64,000 nucleotides of DNA from Castellaniella sp034675905 (GTDB lineage: Bacteria; Pseudomonadota; Gammaproteobacteria; Burkholderiales; Burkholderiaceae_B). Shown here one piece after another: positions 58,980 to 64,000 of this stretch (positions are counted from its first letter, which is position 1; each line of letters begins with the position of its first letter). Below the pieces are notes generated by a model. It was given only the letters and a program-made list of their open reading frames with translations. It had not been told where the DNA came from and did not search any database. The stretch is from NCBI RefSeq assembly GCF_034675905.1, contig NZ_JAUCCV010000005.1, positions 310,001-374,000 of the forward strand, in the 5' to 3' direction. The position numbers were made by a program, and so were the translations under genes.

Positions 58980-60140
58980 TTATTTCACAGCTGCGACGGC
59001 AGCGGTCGCGGCTTCGGCCATGGTGTCAGCGCTGATGATGGGCAGGCCCGAGGCCGCCAGCATCTGCTTGCCCTTTTCTTCGTTGGTGCCGCGCATGCGG
59101 ACCACCAGCGGCACACTGAGGTTGACCGCCTTGCAGGCCGCGATCACGCCTTCGGCGATGACATCGCAGCGCATGATGCCGCCGAAGATATTGACCAGAA
59201 TGGCCTTGACGCCATCATTCTTGAGCATGATCTTGAAGGCTTCGGTCACCTTTTCCGCCGTGGCGCCGCCGCCCACGTCCAGGAAGTTGGCCGGCTCGCC
59301 GCCAAACAGCTTGATCGTGTCCATGGTGGCCATGGCCAGACCGGCGCCGTTGACCAGGCAGCCGATGTTGCCGTCCAGCTGGATATAGGCCAGATCGAAC
59401 TTGCTGGCTTCGACTTCGGCCGGATCTTCTTCGGCCAGATCGCGATATGCCAGGATTTCAGGATGGCGGAACAGCGCATTGGAATCGAAGTTGAATTTCG
59501 CGTCCAGGGCGACGATGTTGCCCTTGCTGTCACGATTCAGGGGGTTGATTTCTACCAGCGCCGCATCGGTTTCCATGTAGCAGGTGTAGAGCTTCTGGCA
59601 CACATCGATGAACTGGGCGACGGAATCCGCCGGCATGCCCACGCCCTTGGCCAGCTTGTCGCCGTCGGCCTGGGTGAAGCCCTGCAGGGGATCGACCATC
59701 ACCGTGATGATCTTCTCGGGGGAAGAATGCGCGACTTCCTCGATGTCCATGCCGCCTTCGCTAGAAGCGATGAAAGCCACTTTCTGCGTGGCGCGGTCGG
59801 TCACGGCTGACAGGTAATATTCTTGCTGGATATCGGCGCCGTCTTCGATGTACAGGCGACGCACTTTCTGGCCTTCCGGGCCGGTCTGGTGCGTGACCAG
59901 CTGCATGCCCAGGATCTGGCTTGCCAGCGTCTTGACGTCATCCAGCGACTTGGCGACTTTCACGCCGCCGCCCTTTCCACGACCACCGGCATGAATCTGC
60001 GCTTTGACGACCCAGACGGGCCCGCCCAGCTTTTCAGCCGCTGCGACGGCCTCTTCGACCGAGAATGCGGGGATGCCACGCGGGACAGTCACGCCAAACT
60101 TCTTCAGCAATTCCTTGCCTTGATATTCGTGAATTTTCAT
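58980..60140 (-). CDS. sucC: Succinyl-CoA ligase, beta subunit
   Basis: ATP-grasp beta subunit of succinyl-CoA ligase, 386 aa. MKIHEYQGKELLKKFGVTVPRG at the N-terminus, VVKAQIHAGGRGKGGGVKV (nucleotide grasp), ALVEINPLNRDSKGNIVALDAKFNFD and VNIFGGIMRCDVIAEGVI are signatures. An ACAGGTAA ribosome site precedes the ATG. The 78-bp gap upstream contains a G/C-rich dyad near the DUF2889 stop, so sucC may have its own promoter. Confidence 0.97.
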   Translation of the reverse strand: MKIHEYQGKELLKKFGVTVPRGIPAFSVEEAVAAAEKLGGPVWVVKAQIHAGGRGKGGGVKVAKSLDDVKTLASQILGMQLVTHQTGPEGQKVRRLYIEDGADIQQEYYLSAVTDRATQKVAFIASSEGGMDIEEVAHSSPEKIITVMVDPLQGFTQADGDKLAKGVGMPADSVAQFIDVCQKLYTCYMETDAALVEINPLNRDSKGNIVALDAKFNFDSNALFRHPEILAYRDLAEEDPAEVEASKFDLAYIQLDGNIGCLVNGAGLAMATMDTIKLFGGEPANFLDVGGGATAEKVTEAFKIMLKNDGVKAILVNIFGGIMRCDVIAEGVIAACKAVNLSVPLVVRMRGTNEEKGKQMLAASGLPIISADTMAEAATAAVAAVK

Positions 60141-60218
60141 GAGTTACCTGTCAGTGAAGAAAAAAGAAAACCGCCGATGGACCGTTTCGGGCCACCAGCC
60201 TGGGCCAGGCCCGGAAGT

Positions 60219-60779
60219 CTAGCTTTCATGTCGCTCTACCGAGGGGACATACCAGGGTGCATAGTGTTTCTGCACCACCGGGCCGTCCACCCGAAGCGCG
60301 TGGCAGCCGTCCAGCTGAAAGGGGCGCTGGCCGTCCGGGTTCTGCCGCCGCTGGCCGGCCATGGTCTGGACGGCCACCGTCGGCAGGACGTTGGTGAGTT
60401 CGGTGACGTGAGTACAGCCCGCCGTGCGGCCAAAGCGTTCACGCACGCGCTGACGAAACTGATTGAGCAGATTCAGGCCGATCAATTCGCCATAATTCGG
60501 CGCGATCGCGCTGCAGAATTCCCCATACGGGGCGGCCTCGTAGGCCACCTGGGCATCGGTAATGGTGAACTGCGCATCGATGGTGACGCGCAGATGCATA
60601 TGATGAATGGGGGCGCCCGCAGGGTGCACATGCCCGTCGTGCATGGGGAACCCGTAGGCCTTGGTGTCGATGAGTTCGGCTTCCAGGTCCCACAGACCGT
60701 CTTCCCGGGCATAGGACTGGACGCGTATCGATCGCGTATGCAAAGGTTGACGGGGGCTCGTCGGCGCAGACAAGGGCAT
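60219..60779 (-). CDS. DUF2889 family protein
   Basis: 186 aa, cytoplasmic, no signal or membrane segment. RSIRVQSYAREDGLWDLEAELIDTKAYGF followed by HMHLRVTIDAQFTITDAQVAYEAAPYGEFC and GCTHVTELTNVLPTVAVQTM matches DUF2889; several conserved His/Cys (HVHPAGAPIHHMH, CTHVTEL) suggest metal binding, but function is unknown. I took ATG 60777-60779 (MPLSAPTSP); a TTG three codons upstream is possible. A TATAAT -10 lies at 60815-60820, without a good -35. Confidence 0.8.
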   Translation of the reverse strand: MPLSAPTSPRQPLHTRSIRVQSYAREDGLWDLEAELIDTKAYGFPMHDGHVHPAGAPIHHMHLRVTIDAQFTITDAQVAYEAAPYGEFCSAIAPNYGELIGLNLLNQFRQRVRERFGRTAGCTHVTELTNVLPTVAVQTMAGQRRQNPDGQRPFQLDGCHALRVDGPVVQKHYAPWYVPSVERHES

Positions 60780-60814
60780 GGAATGCAAAAGGTCGGAATC
60801 TGTTTAACCTTTCG

Positions 60815-60820
60815 ATTATA
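60815..60820 (-). promoter_or_regulatory. Consensus -10 element upstream of the DUF2889 gene
   Basis: TATAAT on the minus strand, about 36 bases before the ATG. No matching -35 at 16-18 bp, so a weak or activated promoter at best. Confidence 0.35.
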
Positions 60821-60845
60821 CCGTGCATCAGCGCCTGCTTATGAA

Positions 60846-60859
60846 CCCCCGCCCGGGGG
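60846..60859 (-). terminator. Weak hairpin after metE
   Basis: CCCCC-GCCC-GGGGG starts 22 bases before the metE stop codon's lower-numbered neighbour, i.e. 8 bases past the stop on the minus strand. It is followed by TTCAT rather than a T run, so its terminator function is doubtful. Confidence 0.3.
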
Positions 60860-60867
60860 CGCTGCGA

Positions 60868-63165
60868 TCAGGCGGCCTGGCGCAAGGTCCTGGCCGCATG
60901 CACCATGGATTCCAAGGCTGCCCGCGTTTCCGGCCAGGCGCGGGTCTTCAGGCCGCAATCTGGGTTGACCCACAGCCGCTCGGCCGGCAGGCGCTGGGCC
61001 GCCTTGCGCATCAGGTTCACCATCCAGTCTTCCTTGGGCACATTGGGGGAATGGATGTCATACACGCCCGGGCCGATATCGTTCGGATAGGCGAAATCCT
61101 CGAATGCGCCCAGCAGTTCCATATTCGAGCGCGAGGTTTCGATGGTGATCACATCCGCATCCATGGCTGCGATCGCCTGGATGATGTCATTGAACTCCGA
61201 ATAGCACATATGCGTGTGGATCTGCGTGTCATCGCGCACCCCGCTGGTGGACAAGCGGAAACTGTCCACCGCCCAATCCAGATAGGCGGCCCAATCCCCA
61301 TGGCGCAGCGGCAGGCCCTCGCGAAAGGCGGGCTCGTCGATCTGGATGATGGTGATGCCGGCCTGTTCCAGGTCCTGGACTTCGTCACGCAAAGCCAGGG
61401 CGATCTGGCGGCACGTCTGTTCACGCGGCTGATCGTCGCGCACGAATGACCACTGCAGGATCGTCACGGGGCCAGTCAACATGCCCTTGACCGGTTTGTC
61501 GGTCAGGGACTGCGCATAGGAAGACCAGGCTACCGTCATGGGCGCCAGACGGGCCACGTCGCCAAAAATCAGCGGCGGCTTGACGCAGCGGGAACCGTAG
61601 CTCTGCACCCAGCCGTAGGCCGTAAAGGCGAATCCGGCCAGCAATTCCCCAAAATATTCCACCATATCGTTGCGTTCAGGTTCGCCATGCACCAGCACAT
61701 CCAGGCCGATGTCTTCCTGAAAACGGATCACGCGTTCGATTTCCGCACGGATGGCCTTTTCGTAGGCGGCATCCCCCAAAGCGCCCGAACGCCAGTCACG
61801 GCGCAGCGCCCGGATATCCGTGGTCTGCGGAAAAGACCCGATCGTGGTCGTCGGAAACGCCGGCAGCCCCAAGCGCTGCTGCTGACTGCGGATGCGCTGG
61901 GCAAACGGCGCGCGCTCACGGCTAAGCGCGGCGGAATCCGCCAGGCGGGCGGCGACATCCGTCCGATGGATACGGCCTGATGCGGCACGGTTGCGCACGG
62001 CCTGGCGGGCGGCATCCAGCGCCTGCTGTTCAGCCGCGCCGGCATTGCCGTCGACCAAGGCCTGCAACAAATGCAGCTCATCCAGTTTCTGGATGGCGAA
62101 GGACAGCCAGCCGCGCAGTTCGGCATCCAGGCCGGTTTCCAGGGACAGATCGATCGGCGTGTGCAGCAAGGAGCACGACGGCGCCAGCCACAGGCGGTCT
62201 TTCAACTGCGCGGCAACCGCTTTGATCTGGCCATGGATCCGATCCAGATCGGCCCGCCAGACATTGCGCCCGTCGATGACGCCCAGGGACAGCACCTGAT
62301 CATCCCGCACACCGGACAGCACCGCATCCAGCTGAGCCGGCGCCCGGACCAGATCCACATGCAGGCCCTGCACCGGCAGCGCGCGCACCACATCCAAATT
62401 ATCCCCGATGCCGCCAAAATAGGTGGCCAGCAACACCTTGGGACCCTGCGCGGCCAAGCGGGCATAAACGGCTGCAAACGCGTTTTTCCAGGCAGCAGGC
62501 AAATCCAGCACCAGAATCGGCTCGTCGATTTGCACCCACTCTACCCCCTGAGCCGCCAGACGTTGCAGCACCTGCTCATAGACGGGCAGCAAGGCCGCCA
62601 GCAAGGCCAGCTTGCCTTCGTCGGATGCGCCCTGCACGAAGGCATCGCCCTTGCCCAGCCACAACCAGGTCAGCGGTCCCGGGATCACGGGACGGGCGCG
62701 GTGCCCCAGCGCCTGGGCCTCGGCCACCTGCTCAAACAACGACTCGCGGGCAATCCGATAGGTCTGGCCGGGGTGCAGTTCCGGCACGATGTAGTGATAG
62801 TTGGTGTCGAACCATTTGGTCATCTCGCATGCCGCCGCCGGCGTGCCCGACGGCGCCCGGCCCCGCGCCATGCGAAACAGCGTATCCAATGCGACCGGCG
62901 CAGCCTCATCCTGGCCAAAGCGGGCCGGTACCGCCCCCAGCAGCGTGGTCCATTCCAGAATCTGGTCATACCAGGCGAAATCCCCGACTGGCGCCCACTG
63001 CAGTCCGGCCTGCGTCTGCACCGCCCAGTGGCGAGCCCGCAATTCACGCCCAGTCGCCAGCAGACTGTCCTGATCCGCCTTGCCCGCCCAATAGGCTTCC
63101 TGAGCCCGCTTCAATTCCCGGGCCGCGCCGATGCGGGGGAAACCAAGATTATGAATGATCGTCAT
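60868..63165 (-). CDS. metE: Cobalamin-independent methionine synthase
   Basis: Zinc enzyme transferring methyl from 5-methyltetrahydropteroyltriglutamate to homocysteine. 765 aa, the full family length. N-terminal barrel: MTIIHNLGFPRIGAARELKRAQEAYW; CEMTKWFDTNYHYIVPEL; C-terminal barrel: FPTTTIGSFPQTTDIRALRRDWRSG, DVLVHGEPERNDMVEYFGELL, zinc ligands in HTHMCYSEFND and NPDCGLKTR, catalytic region IIQIDEPAFREGLPLR. It is divergent from metR, its usual activator. Confidence 0.97.
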   Translation of the reverse strand: MTIIHNLGFPRIGAARELKRAQEAYWAGKADQDSLLATGRELRARHWAVQTQAGLQWAPVGDFAWYDQILEWTTLLGAVPARFGQDEAAPVALDTLFRMARGRAPSGTPAAACEMTKWFDTNYHYIVPELHPGQTYRIARESLFEQVAEAQALGHRARPVIPGPLTWLWLGKGDAFVQGASDEGKLALLAALLPVYEQVLQRLAAQGVEWVQIDEPILVLDLPAAWKNAFAAVYARLAAQGPKVLLATYFGGIGDNLDVVRALPVQGLHVDLVRAPAQLDAVLSGVRDDQVLSLGVIDGRNVWRADLDRIHGQIKAVAAQLKDRLWLAPSCSLLHTPIDLSLETGLDAELRGWLSFAIQKLDELHLLQALVDGNAGAAEQQALDAARQAVRNRAASGRIHRTDVAARLADSAALSRERAPFAQRIRSQQQRLGLPAFPTTTIGSFPQTTDIRALRRDWRSGALGDAAYEKAIRAEIERVIRFQEDIGLDVLVHGEPERNDMVEYFGELLAGFAFTAYGWVQSYGSRCVKPPLIFGDVARLAPMTVAWSSYAQSLTDKPVKGMLTGPVTILQWSFVRDDQPREQTCRQIALALRDEVQDLEQAGITIIQIDEPAFREGLPLRHGDWAAYLDWAVDSFRLSTSGVRDDTQIHTHMCYSEFNDIIQAIAAMDADVITIETSRSNMELLGAFEDFAYPNDIGPGVYDIHSPNVPKEDWMVNLMRKAAQRLPAERLWVNPDCGLKTRAWPETRAALESMVHAARTLRQAA

Positions 63166-63268
63166 GCTGAATCCCTGATAACATTAATAATATTCAATGA
63201 ACAACATTGTGCACGGGAAGGATTCAAATAAAAAATCAAATCCTGCACTCATAACATGAGAGAAATTC
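63166..63268. promoter_or_regulatory. metE-metR divergent control region
   Basis: This 103-bp A/T-rich gap contains TTCA-A-TGAA (63193-63201) within TATTCAATGAACA, a candidate MetR half-palindrome, and a looser dyad AGGATT-N14-AATCCT. It is too short for a cobalamin riboswitch. The metE/metR arrangement makes MetR with homocysteine the expected regulator. Exact operator unproven. Confidence 0.5.
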
Positions 63269-64000
63269 ATGCTAGAAGTCAGACACCTGGAAACCTTGCT
63301 GGCGATCCGCGACGGCGGCAGCCTGCAGGAAGCCGCCGAACGCCTGCATGTGACCCAATCCGCCCTGTCGCATCAGCTACGCGATCTGGAAGTCCGCCTG
63401 AAAACCCCGCTGCTGAACCGGCGCACCCGACCGGCGCGTTTGACCACTGCCGGTCTGCGGCTGGTCGCCTTGGCGGAAGACGTGCTGCCACGCATCCGCG
63501 CGACTGAACTGGAATTGCGCCGCCTATCGGCCGGACGCGCCGGCCGGCTGCACGTGGCCATCGACTGCCATTCCTGCTTTCAATGGCTGATGCCCACCCT
63601 GGACGCCTTTCGCAAGGACTGGCCGGAGGTCTCTCTGGATTTGAGCGCGGCGTTTTCTTTCGCTCCCCTGCCCGCGCTGAGCCGAGGCGACCTGGATGTC
63701 GTGATCACGTCCGACCCCGAAACACTGGACGGCGTGCACTACGCCCCGCTATTCGCCTACGAACTGGTGCTGGCGGTATCCAGCCAGGGGCCGCTGGGCG
63801 CGGCGCGCCGCGTCGAAGCCGAAGACCTGCGCGACCAGATCCTGATTACCTATCCGGTGGATCGCAGCCGGCTGGATGTGTTTACGGTATTCCTGGACCC
63901 GGCCGGGGTGGAACCCGCCGGCATCCGTACTGCGGAACTGACCCCCATGATCGTGCAACTGGTCGCCAGCGGGCGCGGCGTGGCCGCTCTGCCCAGCTGG
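63269..64000 (+). CDS. metR: LysR-family regulator MetR (cut by window edge)
   Basis: Activator of methionine synthesis genes that uses homocysteine as co-inducer. The visible 244 residues start MLEVRHLETLLAIRDGGSLQEAAERLHVTQSALSHQLRDLE, a standard LysR winged helix with MetR-type wording, followed by the ligand domain (LHVAIDCHSCFQWLMPTLDAF, DLDVVITSDPETLDGVHYAPLFAYELVLAVS). HSCFQWLMP is characteristic of MetR. About 60 residues are missing at the right edge. GAGAGAAA is the ribosome site. Divergent from metE. Confidence 0.93.
   Translation, partial: MLEVRHLETLLAIRDGGSLQEAAERLHVTQSALSHQLRDLEVRLKTPLLNRRTRPARLTTAGLRLVALAEDVLPRIRATELELRRLSAGRAGRLHVAIDCHSCFQWLMPTLDAFRKDWPEVSLDLSAAFSFAPLPALSRGDLDVVITSDPETLDGVHYAPLFAYELVLAVSSQGPLGAARRVEAEDLRDQILITYPVDRSRLDVFTVFLDPAGVEPAGIRTAELTPMIVQLVASGRGVAALPSW

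Noticed and set aside
63166..63268. Cobalamin or SAM riboswitch before metE
   Set aside because: Only 103 bp separate metE and metR, too short for a cobalamin element, and no SAM-riboswitch helices are seen; the metR neighbour explains regulation.

Overview
The window is about 64 kb of GC-rich, densely coding chromosomal DNA from a Gram-negative betaproteobacterium, most likely an Alcaligenaceae relative of Bordetella, Achromobacter or Castellaniella. This rests on gene content and order (aceE beside a two-component pair, folD and prlC; leuC-leuD-leuB-asd-fimV-truA with trpF; hemC-hemD-hemX-hemY-ppa; a BPSS1780-family membrane protein), not on a database search. I found no phage, transposase, rRNA, tRNA or CRISPR. 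No gene-free stretch exceeds about 300 bases; the largest, 6748-7038, is a repeat array.

Layout. 1-6747: the start of aceE (cut by the left edge), divergent from a membrane PAS histidine kinase, its FixJ/LuxR-type response regulator, folD and prlC, which overlap or abut. 6753-7034: four copies of an 84-bp palindromic repeat running into a Sco-type copper chaperone gene. 7609-12125: a FAD disulfide reductase, an inverted repeat copy, then copper homeostasis (copZ, copA, cueR) with a clear CueR operator. 12162-20212: a nitroreductase, pdxJ, and an RND tripartite efflux operon led by a TetR regulator with a near-ideal promoter/operator. 20221-25896: an ABC importer of the TrpX type, trpF, and a TRAP permease pair without a binding protein. 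26067-34919: truA, a FimV-like protein, asd, leuB, leuD, leuC, an M48 lipoprotein protease and aroC.

35050-42011: selO, a DUF2069 protein, a YihY-family protein, a CBS protein, dusA, thrB, a BPSS1780-family protein and a DUF192 protein. 41628-51171 (minus strand) is a tad/Flp pilus operon: Flp-like pilin, TadG-like, TadE-like, an unknown secreted protein, CpaB, CpaC secretin, an FHA-CpaF fusion ATPase, TadB, TadC and the DUF192 protein, nearly all overlapping by a few bases. 51314-57939: a fumarylpyruvate hydrolase-like enzyme, ppa, the heme genes hemY-hemX-hemD-hemC, a 31-codon membrane microprotein and terC. 58079-64000: sucD, sucC, a DUF2889 protein, metE and the divergent metR (cut by the right edge).

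Functional themes are central metabolism (pyruvate dehydrogenase, succinyl-CoA ligase, folate, leucine, aspartate family, chorismate, methionine, heme), copper handling, drug efflux and surface pili. The points most worth checking are the Sco gene whose 5' end is built from the repeat array and is separated from an ATG by one extra A; the 31-residue membrane protein coupled to terC and hemC; the leaderless-looking tetR transcript; and the compact tad operon with an FHA-CpaF fusion and an unrecognised secreted component.
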